DNA of 64,000 nucleotides from an uncultured Spirochaetaceae bacterium (GTDB lineage Bacteria; Spirochaetota; Spirochaetia; Sphaerochaetales; Sphaerochaetaceae): NCBI GenBank assembly GCA_944392935.1, contig CALXYI010000003.1, positions 1 through 64,000 on the forward strand, written 5' to 3'. The position numbers and the translations under genes were made by a program. Of the stretch, positions 17,346-25,659 are shown one piece after another. How positions within the stretch are numbered: the first letter of the stretch is position 1; every line of letters begins with the position of its first letter. Under the pieces are notes generated by a model, which was not told the origin of the DNA, made no database searches, and saw nothing but the letters and a program-made list of their open reading frames with translations.

Positions 17346-18149
17346 TCACCGTCTGACCCAGGTTGTCTCTGCCTCGAAGACGGGAATATCCTCTCCTTCC
17401 TCCGTCTTCTTCACGATGCGCGTGTAGAATGCCGGATTGCCTGCATCCAATGGCGATGGATCATCGGAGTATGTCTCTACGGCTATCCTGTCCCCATCGA
17501 ATGTCTGCTTTATCCAATGGCAGTCGATGCTTTCTATCCTGTGGCTGTCGAGGAAGGAGAACGGGAATGCATCGCATGTCCAGTTAATGTAGCTTATGTT
17601 GTTTATGTGCCCGTTCGTGTCAGTATCATAGTAGTTCGTCACAGGAGCGAGGTCAGGAAGCCTGTATCCCGTGAAATCCTCTGCGATCCTCAGCTTGCCT
17701 ATATCCGGATCGATGTATCTGATGCTCCTGTCAGGGATGGTGAAGTACTGCAGGGCCTCGTTCGGCCTTACGGGGCGCTTGCGCTCCATGTCAATCACTA
17801 CCCAGTGGCTTATGGCGGTGAAGACCGGCGAGCCATCGGCGCCGCGGCCGGTTGCGAGACGCGGTGCGAACATCCTGAAGGGCTCCTCCGGCCATGTCTC
17901 AAGCTCCACCGTCTCCATCCAGTCCGGAAGCCTGTCTATGATCATCTTCGCACGTACGATGACCCATGTCTTGCTCTCCCTCTGCATCAGCTCGGCAATG
18001 CCGCAGTGGACAGCTGTGGAATGCTTGGCCGCGACTTCCTGGAGCATCGAGAAGAAGAATGGGACCTTTGCCTTGAAGAACCTGTCGGTATCGGCGCTGC
18101 GGACTTCCATCCCATCCCGTCCGATTCCGTTCTCATCTATCCTGAACAT
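17346..18149 (-). CDS. acyl-ACP thioesterase (FatA/FatB-like)
   Basis: A 267-residue double hot-dog protein that would release fatty acids from acyl carrier protein in the cytoplasm. Family marks: RSADTDRFFKAKVPFFFSMLQEVA at the start (shown in part: VPFFFSMLQEVA), RAKMIIDRLPDW, ETWPEEPFRMFAPR, and in the second hot-dog DTDTNGHINNISYINW, where the Asn and His are the usual active-site residues. I chose ATG at 18149-18147 with AGGAG upstream; it overlaps the rsmD tail by 17 bp. Gut anaerobes commonly have this enzyme, but its physiological role is unclear. Confidence 0.85.
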   Translation of the reverse strand: MFRIDENGIGRDGMEVRSADTDRFFKAKVPFFFSMLQEVAAKHSTAVHCGIAELMQRESKTWVIVRAKMIIDRLPDWMETVELETWPEEPFRMFAPRLATGRGADGSPVFTAISHWVVIDMERKRPVRPNEALQYFTIPDRSIRYIDPDIGKLRIAEDFTGYRLPDLAPVTNYYDTDTNGHINNISYINWTCDAFPFSFLDSHRIESIDCHWIKQTFDGDRIAVETYSDDPSPLDAGNPAFYTRIVKKTEEGEDIPVFEAETTWVRR

Positions 18150-18684
18150 CCGCTCTCCTGTAGAAAAGCAGGATCGACCTGCCGTATTTCCTTTCATCAA
18201 CGAGATGGAAGGTTCTGTATGAATCCTCCCACAGCTTCCTTTCCTCCGTGGGGATATGGATTATGAAAAGCCCATGCTCCTTGACGGTCCCGCTCTCTGC
18301 AGCAGCCCTGAGTATCGAGACCTTGTCCTCCATTGGGAACGGTGGATCGGCATAGGCTATCGAATATGAATAGGCCTGTGATGACAGGAACCTGAAGGCA
18401 TCCATGGTAAAGAGCCTCCAGGTCTCTTCGACGAATGAGAGATTCGACTCGATCGTGCTTTTCTTTCCCTTGTCCATCTCAACGAGATGCACGGGATCCG
18501 CGCCTCTGGAAGCGGCTTCTATCGCCACGCATCCCGATCCCGAGTACAGATCAAGGAAGGAAAGCCCTGAAAGGTCCCCCAGTATCGCGAAAAGCGATTC
18601 CCTCATCCTGTCCATGGCCGGCCTTATGATGCCTGGCGGGCATTTGATCTGCCGCCTGACATACTTACCGCCTGTGATCCTCAT
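18133..18684 (-). CDS. rsmD: 16S rRNA (guanine966-N2)-methyltransferase
   Basis: A 183-residue class I methyltransferase that modifies G966 of 16S rRNA. It opens with MRITGGKYVRRQIKCPPG, as RsmD proteins do. SAM site is FLDLYSGSGCVAIEAASRGA, and the catalytic motif IV is ADPPF. The start overlaps the stop of the HD-protein gene by 4 bp, and its tail overlaps the thioesterase start, so the three genes form one leftward unit. Confidence 0.92.
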   Translation of the reverse strand: MRITGGKYVRRQIKCPPGIIRPAMDRMRESLFAILGDLSGLSFLDLYSGSGCVAIEAASRGADPVHLVEMDKGKKSTIESNLSFVEETWRLFTMDAFRFLSSQAYSYSIAYADPPFPMEDKVSILRAAAESGTVKEHGLFIIHIPTEERKLWEDSYRTFHLVDERKYGRSILLFYRRADVQDR

Positions 18685-19253
18685 TCTGCCTCGTCCGGCC
18701 AGAGTCCGAGCTGTGGGGCGATCCTGGTCATCCCGTCGATAGCCAGCTGTATCACGTCATTCACATCCATCTCCAGCATTGCCGCTCCATCGGATATGAG
18801 GGTGCGGTTCACTCCTGCCGCGAATGACTTGTCCTTCCATTTCTTCTTTATGGACTTGACCGTGATGCCCTTCATCTTCTCCGGCCTCATGAGAGCCGTG
18901 GCTGTTATCAGCCCTGTGAGCTCATCTACGGTATAGAGCATCTTCTCCATCCTGTGCTCGGGCTTCACATCCGATACAAGTCCGTATCCATGGCTGCAGA
19001 CAGCGTGGATCAGCTCATCCGGGGCATCTATCTCCTTCAGCAGCTCAGGTGCCTTCCTGCAATGCTCCTCCGGGAACTTCTCCCAGTCGATATCATGCAG
19101 GAATCCGACGATTCCCCAGAATTCCGGATCCTCGCCGTATCTTTCCGCAGCCTCCCTCATCACGGTTTCTACCGAAAGCGCGTGATGGTAAAGGCTCTCC
19201 GATTCATTGTATTTCCTGAAAAGCTCTTCAGCCTGCTGCCTTGTAACCGGCAT
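18681..19253 (-). CDS. HD-domain phosphohydrolase-like protein
   Basis: A 190-residue HD-superfamily protein. HHALSVETVMREAAERYG and FLHDIDWEKFP supply the metal-binding histidines and the HD pair, and SHGY with VDELTG completes the site. Similar proteins are annotated as predicted hydrolases of nucleotides, but the substrate is not known. AGGAGG (about 7 nt upstream) fixes the start. It leads the HD-rsmD-thioesterase operon. Confidence 0.75.
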   Translation of the reverse strand: MPVTRQQAEELFRKYNESESLYHHALSVETVMREAAERYGEDPEFWGIVGFLHDIDWEKFPEEHCRKAPELLKEIDAPDELIHAVCSHGYGLVSDVKPEHRMEKMLYTVDELTGLITATALMRPEKMKGITVKSIKKKWKDKSFAAGVNRTLISDGAAMLEMDVNDVIQLAIDGMTRIAPQLGLWPDEAE

Positions 19254-19304
19254 CCTATCGCCTCCTACCCACAGAAAATTATTGCATTTGCCTGAATATG
19301 TCCA

Positions 19305-20486
19305 TCATCCAGCCCTCTCAGGCTTCCTTCTGAGAGCGGCAAGGGCGGCTATCATGGAGAGCGGGAAGATGATCGCCGCGGCGATCCCTGCCTTGAGCGA
19401 GCCCCCTGCCGCATCCGAGATGATGCCGACAAGAAGCGGGCCAGCCGCGCAGCCTATGTCTCCGGCAAGAGCCAGGAATGCGAAGACCGCTGTTCCTCCG
19501 CCCCTGAGCGCAGAGGAGGCCATGCTGAATGTCCCCGGCCACATTATCCCGACGGAGAGGCCGCAGAGGGCGCATCCCGAGAGGTTGATGACAGGAGGAA
19601 GGGGAGATGATGCGATGATATATGCAATGGCGCAGAGTGAGGCGCTGATGATCATGAACGATCCCAAGGCTATTCCCGTTCCGCGTTTTCCGCAGACAGC
19701 CCTCACTGTTCCCATCAGGACGGCAAAGGCAAGCGGTCCGGCAAGATCCCCGGCAGCCTTGCTTATGCCCAGTCCTTCCTCCGCGAATACGGAGGCCCAC
19801 TGCGCGATTGACATCTCGCAGGCGCCTGCGGCGAACATCACGAGAAGGAAGAGCCAGAAGGCAGGGGTGCGGAATATGGACCGGGCAGTCTGCATCCCCG
19901 CGTATCCTTCATTCCCGTTCTTCGCAAGCGGGGTGAAGAGGAAGATCATGCCGTTGGCTATCGGGATGATCGCCCAGAGGAATGCCAGGATCTTCCACTT
20001 CCCGATACCGAATGCATGGAAGAAGAGAGTGGAGAGAAGCACGACAGCCGCGGATCCCCAGCAGTAGAACGAGTGCAGCAGGCTCATCGCCTTCTCCTTG
20101 TTCTCTGTCGGGCAGCTCTCCATTATCGGGCTGAGAAGCACTTCCAGGAGCCCGCCGCCGATGGCATATACCGAAATCGATACAGCTACGGCAGTGAAGG
20201 GATCGATCATGTCAGGAAGGATGGCAAGGAGCGCGAAGCCTGCTGCGGAGAAGATGTGCGCAGCTGTTATCATCGGTCTGTATCCGATCCTGTCCGCTAT
20301 CCTTGCCGCCACTGCATCCGATGCAAGCTGCACAGAGAAGTTGAGGGCCGCTAGCATCGATATCCTCGACAGAGGTATCCCATAAGCTTCGTTGAAATGG
20401 GCGAACAGAAGGGGAGCGAAGCTGTTGACTATGGCTTGGACTATGTATCCTGCAAAGCAGGCCTTGATGGTTGTTCTGTAGTTCAT
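19305..20486 (-). CDS. MFS transporter
   Basis: A 393-residue major facilitator with about 12 membrane spans. The loop between spans 2 and 3, RIADRIGYRPM, is the family's signature. General shape resembles sugar/H+ symporters of the FHS and related groups. Its position next to the GH42 gene suggests a sugar, but this is inference. I chose ATG at 20486-20484; an in-frame ATG at 20525 would start inside a hairpin. Neither has a close ribosome site: the only GGAG is in the hairpin loop 20 nt upstream. A promoter of its own sits over the end of the GH42 gene. Confidence 0.75.
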   Translation of the reverse strand: MNYRTTIKACFAGYIVQAIVNSFAPLLFAHFNEAYGIPLSRISMLAALNFSVQLASDAVAARIADRIGYRPMITAAHIFSAAGFALLAILPDMIDPFTAVAVSISVYAIGGGLLEVLLSPIMESCPTENKEKAMSLLHSFYCWGSAAVVLLSTLFFHAFGIGKWKILAFLWAIIPIANGMIFLFTPLAKNGNEGYAGMQTARSIFRTPAFWLFLLVMFAAGACEMSIAQWASVFAEEGLGISKAAGDLAGPLAFAVLMGTVRAVCGKRGTGIALGSFMIISASLCAIAYIIASSPLPPVINLSGCALCGLSVGIMWPGTFSMASSALRGGGTAVFAFLALAGDIGCAAGPLLVGIISDAAGGSLKAGIAAAIIFPLSMIAALAALRRKPERAG

Positions 20487-20494
20487 CGCAGATG

Positions 20495-20524
20495 AATGCT
20501 GCCGCGCTCCGCAGCACGGCAGCA
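20495..20524 (-). repeat. near-perfect 30-bp palindrome before the MFS gene
   Basis: ATGCTGCCG (20495-20503) and CGGCAGCAT (20516-20524) form a 9-bp arm; GCT/AGC continues after one mismatch. As RNA it is a strong hairpin 8 nt before the MFS start, with GGAG in the loop. As DNA it could be an operator just downstream of the predicted promoter. Confidence 0.6.
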
Positions 20525-20551
20525 TGATACATGCGTTTGCCTATTTCCTCA
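20523..20551 (-). promoter_or_regulatory. promoter of the MFS gene
   Basis: On the minus strand, TTGAGG (-35, 20551-20546) is followed by a 17-bp spacer and TATCAT (-10, 20528-20523). The -35 overlaps the last codons of the GH42 gene. Transcription would begin inside the palindrome. Confidence 0.5.
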
Positions 20552-22550
20552 ATACAGCATAGCCGTATGGCTTCAGGGTGCATTCGCTCTTCCTGTCTCC
20601 TGAGAGCACATCCGACATTGCGCAGGGCAGGGTGACCGTCCTTTCTTCCGTGGCATAGTTCAGGAGGAAGAGGTAGTCGCCTCTTGCTGCCGCGCTCACG
20701 CCTTCAGGTGTGTCTAGCACAGGCTTGACCCCGGAATCGGAGACCGCGGCATCCAGTATCCTCCAGAGGCCTTCCTTGTCAGGCTTCGCTCCGATGTAGA
20801 TGCACTCTCCCTTCCCGAGCCTGTTGCGTGTGAGGCACGGCATGCCGCTGTAGTAGTCATCGGCATAGACCGCAAGCGTCTCTGCGCTCTCGATGCGGAT
20901 CACATCGCACATATATGAAACGCTGCATCTCGTGCCATCATGGAACACCATCGCGTTGCTCTCCTCCGGCTTGAGGCCATCGATTTCCTCCACCCAGAGA
21001 CCTGCGGTCTTCCTCAGAGGCCCAGGCTGTCCTCCCAGGTATGAGTAGTCGCATTCATTCGTGTATCCGGAGAAGTAGGTGAGGACCAGCGTGCCTCCGT
21101 TCTCGACGAACTTCTCGAGAGCCTTGGCATATTCCTCCCTTATCATGCAGAGCATCGGGGCGACAATGAGCCTGTAGCGCGAGAAATCCTGATCGAGGGA
21201 AATCACGTCAACGGGGATGTTCTTCCTGTTGAAATAGCTGTAGTAGTACCTGACTTCCTCCGTGTAGTCGATTCCCTTCTGTATCGAGCAGGGGATCTCC
21301 ACTCCGAGCTTCTCATCCCAGTCATGGATGACCGCAGCCTCTGCCTTCACTGTCTGTCCGAGCAGATCCAGCGGAAGCTTCCCGAGGTCAGCGCTCAGTG
21401 CCTTTAGCTCCCTCGCGATCCTTGTATCAAGATGGCCTGCGTGGGAGATCATTGCACCATGGAACTTCTCGAATCCAGCCGGTGTCCTCCTGATCTGGAA
21501 ATAGAGGGCTGAGTTGGCTCCATGTGCGATATTGGCAATGGCATACAGCCCGATCTCGCCCGGCCTCTTCGTAGCGCATACCTTTGCCCAGCTTGCCTGG
21601 TTCGGTGTCATCTCCATGATGAGGAATGGCTTGTCCTGGGAGATGAAGTTCCTCGAGATGTCGAGATTGAAGGCAGCCTTTGCAGGATCCTCGCCCTTTT
21701 CCGGATAGATATCCAGCGAGATTATATCAAGAGGCTCTGCTATCCTGTGGTAATCGAAGCGGCCGCGGAACTGGTAGTTGTTCGTGCAGACAGCATCGGG
21801 AATGGCAGCCTTGATGCATTCTGTCTCCATCCTGAAGAGCTTCTCGTGTGAGAGGGACATGAACCGTGCATACTCTATCGCTTCCGTAGGAAGGGAATCG
21901 AGGTCAGCCCCATCCCCGTTCACATTCAGATAGAGCTCATTCAGCTCTGTAGGTGCGAAGATATCCTCGAATGATGTATATGTGCGTCCCCACATCGCAG
22001 TGCACCATGCGGCATTGAGATTCTCTATCGTCCCGTACTTATCCTTGAGGTACCTGCGGAATTCCGCCTCGCAGTGCTCGCAGTAGCAGAAGCCGCTGAG
22101 CTCGTTGTTCAGATGCCAGAGAATGATGCCCTTCTCATCCTTGAAGTGCTCTGCAAGGGCAGTATCGAATTTCCTTACATAGCTAAGATAGGTCTCCGAT
22201 GTAGGACAGAACTTCTCGCGCACGCCGTACTTGTTCGCTCTTCCCTTTATGTCTGTCCTGATGACTCCATGGTCCTTCTGGTAAAGCCATGACGGCGGGG
22301 CTGTGGAGCCAGTCGCCATGATTATGTCGATATCGGCCTTCCTCAGCATCGATACCACATCATCAAGGAAGGAGAAGTCGATCTTCCCGTCTTCCTTCTC
22401 GCTCATTATCCAGGAGTGGACATTGATGGTCACTGTATTGACACCGAGCTCCTTCATCAGCCTGATGTCCTCGTCCCATACTTCGCGCGGCCACTGTTCG
22501 GGGGAATAGTCTCCCCCGAACGGTATACGCCTGAGATCCAGCGTATTCAT
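20541..22550 (-). CDS. GH42 beta-galactosidase
   Basis: A 669-residue intracellular beta-galactosidase of family GH42. The barrel has YSPEQWP near the start, acid/base Glu150 in HLNNELSG, and nucleophile Glu313 in FLIMEMTPNQ. The cluster CYCEHC right after Glu150 is the zinc-binding loop of many GH42 enzymes. The middle trimerisation domain and C-terminal beta domain are present. GAGGTGATC (22559-22551) is the ribosome site. It is four bases downstream of the binding-protein gene, so it is the last sugar-handling gene of the leftward importer operon. Substrates are likely imported galacto-oligosaccharides or galactosylated plant glycans. Confidence 0.92.
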   Translation of the reverse strand: MNTLDLRRIPFGGDYSPEQWPREVWDEDIRLMKELGVNTVTINVHSWIMSEKEDGKIDFSFLDDVVSMLRKADIDIIMATGSTAPPSWLYQKDHGVIRTDIKGRANKYGVREKFCPTSETYLSYVRKFDTALAEHFKDEKGIILWHLNNELSGFCYCEHCEAEFRRYLKDKYGTIENLNAAWCTAMWGRTYTSFEDIFAPTELNELYLNVNGDGADLDSLPTEAIEYARFMSLSHEKLFRMETECIKAAIPDAVCTNNYQFRGRFDYHRIAEPLDIISLDIYPEKGEDPAKAAFNLDISRNFISQDKPFLIMEMTPNQASWAKVCATKRPGEIGLYAIANIAHGANSALYFQIRRTPAGFEKFHGAMISHAGHLDTRIARELKALSADLGKLPLDLLGQTVKAEAAVIHDWDEKLGVEIPCSIQKGIDYTEEVRYYYSYFNRKNIPVDVISLDQDFSRYRLIVAPMLCMIREEYAKALEKFVENGGTLVLTYFSGYTNECDYSYLGGQPGPLRKTAGLWVEEIDGLKPEESNAMVFHDGTRCSVSYMCDVIRIESAETLAVYADDYYSGMPCLTRNRLGKGECIYIGAKPDKEGLWRILDAAVSDSGVKPVLDTPEGVSAAARGDYLFLLNYATEERTVTLPCAMSDVLSGDRKSECTLKPYGYAVLRK

Positions 22551-22554
22551 GTGA

Positions 22555-23808
22555 TCACCTCTGCTGTGAAAGTCTTACGAATATATCCTGAACGCTCTGG
22601 AGGAATGATGTCCTGTCGAGCCTGCCGGCTGCATACTCGATGATTGCATCTCCTATGGCATCTGCTGCTCCGTTAGGATACTTAGGCCACTCCCAGCCGA
22701 GAGCCCTGCCGTCGGCAACAGCCTCGCTTACAGCAGCAGAGAGAGGTCCTACGATTTCCTCCGTCACTGTCATTGTCGTGAGTCCGGGAACGAATCCGAA
22801 TACTTCCGTAAGATAGTACTGGCCCCTCTCGCTTGTGACGAGCCACTCGAGGAAGTCCTTTGCCTCCTCCTTGACAGCGCTGTCCTTGTTGACTACCCAG
22901 TATGTGGAAGGTCCGGCATAGAGGACATCGTTGAACTCAGGATCATCATTGATAGGCACAACCATGTATCCTGCGTTGATCTCGGGATTCATTTCCCTGA
23001 ATGATACCCACCCGCCGTTGTTTGCCATCGTTATCGCATTCTCCTCGAAGGCGAATGTGCTTATCTGGCCTGCGAAATCAAGGTCGAGAGGATTCCCGTA
23101 TGCGTGCTTGAGGCAGACATCAAGGAAGTCAACCCAGTCATTCATTATCTCATTGTTCACGAAATCAACCTCGCCACGGCAGGCAGCTTCGATGAATTCC
23201 GTAGGATTCTCCTGATGCGCTATCGCCACATTGAACATGAAGCGGCCAGGATTGTATGAGGAACCGAATGGCAGCCCTATAGGAGCAAAGCCGGCTTCCT
23301 CAAGCTTCGTGCAGAGGGCATCGAACTCGGAAAGCGTCATAGGAAGCTCCGTTATGCCGGCTGCTTCGAGCATATCAGGGTTATAGCAGAGGCCGTATCC
23401 CTCAAGGTAGAGCGGCAGTCCGTATACCTTGCCATCGATAGTGGCACCATCCTTTGCTGATGGAACCATATCACCGACCCAGGATTCAGCGGAGAGATCC
23501 TCGAGATGCTCCACCCATTCTCCCATCTGCGCGAATCCTTCATTGTTGAAGATGTCCGGAGCCTCGTTCCCGGCGAACTTCGTCCTCAGCAGCGTCTGAT
23601 AGCCGTCTGAGGATGTCGATTCGACTTCGACCTTGATGCCTGTGAGCTCCTCATACTCCTCCGCAAGCTGCTGGAGGCTGTCAGCGATCTCAACCTTGAA
23701 CTGGCAGATCCTGATGACTTTCTGGTCACCTGATTCCGCATTTCCGCTTGCGGAGATGACCGAGAGGGCGAGGAACGCAACGAGAATGACTGAAAGCAGC
23801 TTCTTCAT
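22555..23808 (-). CDS. ABC sugar transporter, solute-binding protein
   Basis: A 417-residue family 1 sugar-binding protein for the second importer. The signal peptide MKKLLSVILVAFLALSVISA ends at SASGNAE, with no lipobox cysteine, so it should be free in the periplasm. Mature features include GIKVEVESTSSDGYQTLL, PDIFNNEGFAQMGEW, LPLYLEGYGLCYNPDML and AKDFLEWLVTS. I chose ATG at 23808 because AAGGAG lies 6 nt upstream; the longer frame to 23847 enters the permease. Unlike the first locus, the binding protein follows the permeases. Confidence 0.9.
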   Translation of the reverse strand: MKKLLSVILVAFLALSVISASGNAESGDQKVIRICQFKVEIADSLQQLAEEYEELTGIKVEVESTSSDGYQTLLRTKFAGNEAPDIFNNEGFAQMGEWVEHLEDLSAESWVGDMVPSAKDGATIDGKVYGLPLYLEGYGLCYNPDMLEAAGITELPMTLSEFDALCTKLEEAGFAPIGLPFGSSYNPGRFMFNVAIAHQENPTEFIEAACRGEVDFVNNEIMNDWVDFLDVCLKHAYGNPLDLDFAGQISTFAFEENAITMANNGGWVSFREMNPEINAGYMVVPINDDPEFNDVLYAGPSTYWVVNKDSAVKEEAKDFLEWLVTSERGQYYLTEVFGFVPGLTTMTVTEEIVGPLSAAVSEAVADGRALGWEWPKYPNGAADAIGDAIIEYAAGRLDRTSFLQSVQDIFVRLSQQR

Positions 23809-23824
23809 TTCTTTCTCCTTATAT

Positions 23825-24646
23825 TTATCCCTTGACTGCTCCTGCAACCAATCCTGCTACGATATTGCGCTGCAGCAGGAAGAATGCTATTGCGGCAGGG
23901 ATGATGGACATCGTGAGTGCGGCGAGCGCGAGATCCCAACGTAGGGAATACTGTCCCATGAATGTGCTTATCGCGATGGGAAGGGTCCTGTACTGTGGCC
24001 GTGATATGACGATCAGCGGCAGGAGATAGTCATTCCAGAACCAGAATGTGTCGAGTATGACCAGCGTGAAGATTATCGATTTCAGGAGGGGGAAGACTAT
24101 CCTGAAGAATATATGCAGCTGTGAGGCCCCTTCTATCATGGCTGCTTCCTCAAGCTCCTTCGGTATGCTTTTGAGGAATCCTGAGAACATGAAGACACCC
24201 ATCGCTACGCCGAGTCCCCAGTTGGCGAAGATAAGGCCTGCGGTGGAATTCATCAGGCCCAGGGCATCGAGCACGATCACGAGGGGTATCATGATGACCT
24301 GGAATGGGATGATCATCTCTGCAAGGCAGAGTGAATAGATCAGTGCGTTGAAGCGTGATGGATGCCTCGTGATCCTGTATGCGGCCATGCTCGAGAAGAG
24401 TACGACGCCCATAAGGCTCACTATCGTGACTGTAAATGAGTTCATGAAAGCCTGCGGGAAGTCCATTCTCGTCCATGCAGCGGAGAAATTCGAGAACTGG
24501 ATGGTTTCCGGCAGGGCAGCTGTATCCTTGGTTATCTCCCCAAGAGGCTTCACTGCATTCAGAAGAAGAAAATAGAACGGCAGGAGGAATGCCGCGCATA
24601 TTATCGCAACGACTGTGACCCTCACCGCGGTGGACATCCTTCTCAT
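23825..24646 (-). CDS. ABC sugar transporter permease, MalG-like
   Basis: A 273-residue permease with about six spans. The EAA loop reads LEEAAMIEGASQLHIFFRIVFP and the end VAGLVAGAVKG is characteristic. The start overlaps the stop of the other permease by one base. Pairs with the next gene upstream in the membrane. Confidence 0.9.
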   Translation of the reverse strand: MRRMSTAVRVTVVAIICAAFLLPFYFLLLNAVKPLGEITKDTAALPETIQFSNFSAAWTRMDFPQAFMNSFTVTIVSLMGVVLFSSMAAYRITRHPSRFNALIYSLCLAEMIIPFQVIMIPLVIVLDALGLMNSTAGLIFANWGLGVAMGVFMFSGFLKSIPKELEEAAMIEGASQLHIFFRIVFPLLKSIIFTLVILDTFWFWNDYLLPLIVISRPQYRTLPIAISTFMGQYSLRWDLALAALTMSIIPAAIAFFLLQRNIVAGLVAGAVKG

Positions 24647-25563
24647 CAGTATTCAACCTCCTTCGACCTTGTGAATCTCACCTGCAGGAGTGCGAGAATG
24701 AGTATGAAAACGAAGAAGACTATGGCCTTGGCTGAGCCCAGGCCATAGTTGTTCCGTGAGAATGCCTCCTCATATAGCTGCATTGAGGCTGTCGTTGTTG
24801 AGTTGAATGGCCCTCCTACGGTCAGGGAGGATACCAGATCATACATCGTGAATGTCTTCACCATGACCCAGAAGAGGCAGATCGTGACCGATGGCATTAT
24901 GAGGGGAAGGGTAACAGAGAAGAACTCCCTGGCCTTCGAAGGCCCGTCCAGTATCGCGGCTTCCCTTATATCGCTGCTGATTCCGGTAAGCCCTGCGATG
25001 TATATGATCATCGTATAGCCTGAATACTGCCATGCTGACACTATGACTATCGCCCAGAAAGCAGGTCCGGGCTCACCGAGCCAGCTGACTCCCAGGAAAC
25101 CCAGCAGCGGCAGCTTGGAGAGGGCCAGGAAGACCTTCTGGAATATGAAGCGCCAGATGAATCCCATGATGACGCCTCCCATGATGTTCGGAAGCAGGAG
25201 GAGCGTACGCGGCAGCCCCTGGATCTTCTTCGGGAGGGATGAGACAAGAAGCGCGAATCCAAGCCCCATGATGTTGGAGATGATCGTTATCGCCACGGTC
25301 TGCCTTATCGAGAACCATATGGCCTGCCAGAATCCAGGATCATCCGTGAAGATGTTGATATAGTTCAGGAATCCTATGAAGACCTTCTCTGAGGATATGC
25401 CGTTCCATCGCATGAAGCTCATGTAGATTGCATAGAAGAACGGGATTATTATCACAGGGATAAAGCATAAAAGCATTGGCAGCAGGAAGATAGTCTCATT
25501 TGCCAGGCTTTCCTTCCGCCTTGTGCCAAACCGGCTGGTCGCAGATGTCCTGTCCTTATCCAT
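24646..25563 (-). CDS. ABC sugar transporter permease, MalF-like
   Basis: First gene of the leftward importer operon, 305 residues with about six spans. EAA loop: IREAAILDGPSKAREFFSVTLPLIMP. I chose ATG at 25563-25561, the first one before typical sequence; there is no Shine-Dalgarno site. A TACCCT lies 6 nt before the ATG (25575-25570), so this start may be leaderless, but the -10 match is weak. A frame reaching 25656 has no better start. The 96-bp gap to the divergent sensor kinase must hold both promoters. Confidence 0.8.
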   Translation of the reverse strand: MDKDRTSATSRFGTRRKESLANETIFLLPMLLCFIPVIIIPFFYAIYMSFMRWNGISSEKVFIGFLNYINIFTDDPGFWQAIWFSIRQTVAITIISNIMGLGFALLVSSLPKKIQGLPRTLLLLPNIMGGVIMGFIWRFIFQKVFLALSKLPLLGFLGVSWLGEPGPAFWAIVIVSAWQYSGYTMIIYIAGLTGISSDIREAAILDGPSKAREFFSVTLPLIMPSVTICLFWVMVKTFTMYDLVSSLTVGGPFNSTTTASMQLYEEAFSRNNYGLGSAKAIVFFVFILILALLQVRFTRSKEVEY

Positions 25564-25659
25564 ATATAGAGGGTAGAGCTGTGAAGAGATGGATTGGAAC
25601 CTCGTATTTTTACCTATAAGGTGGATTATTTTTACATGCAGTAATATGATGGACATGTC

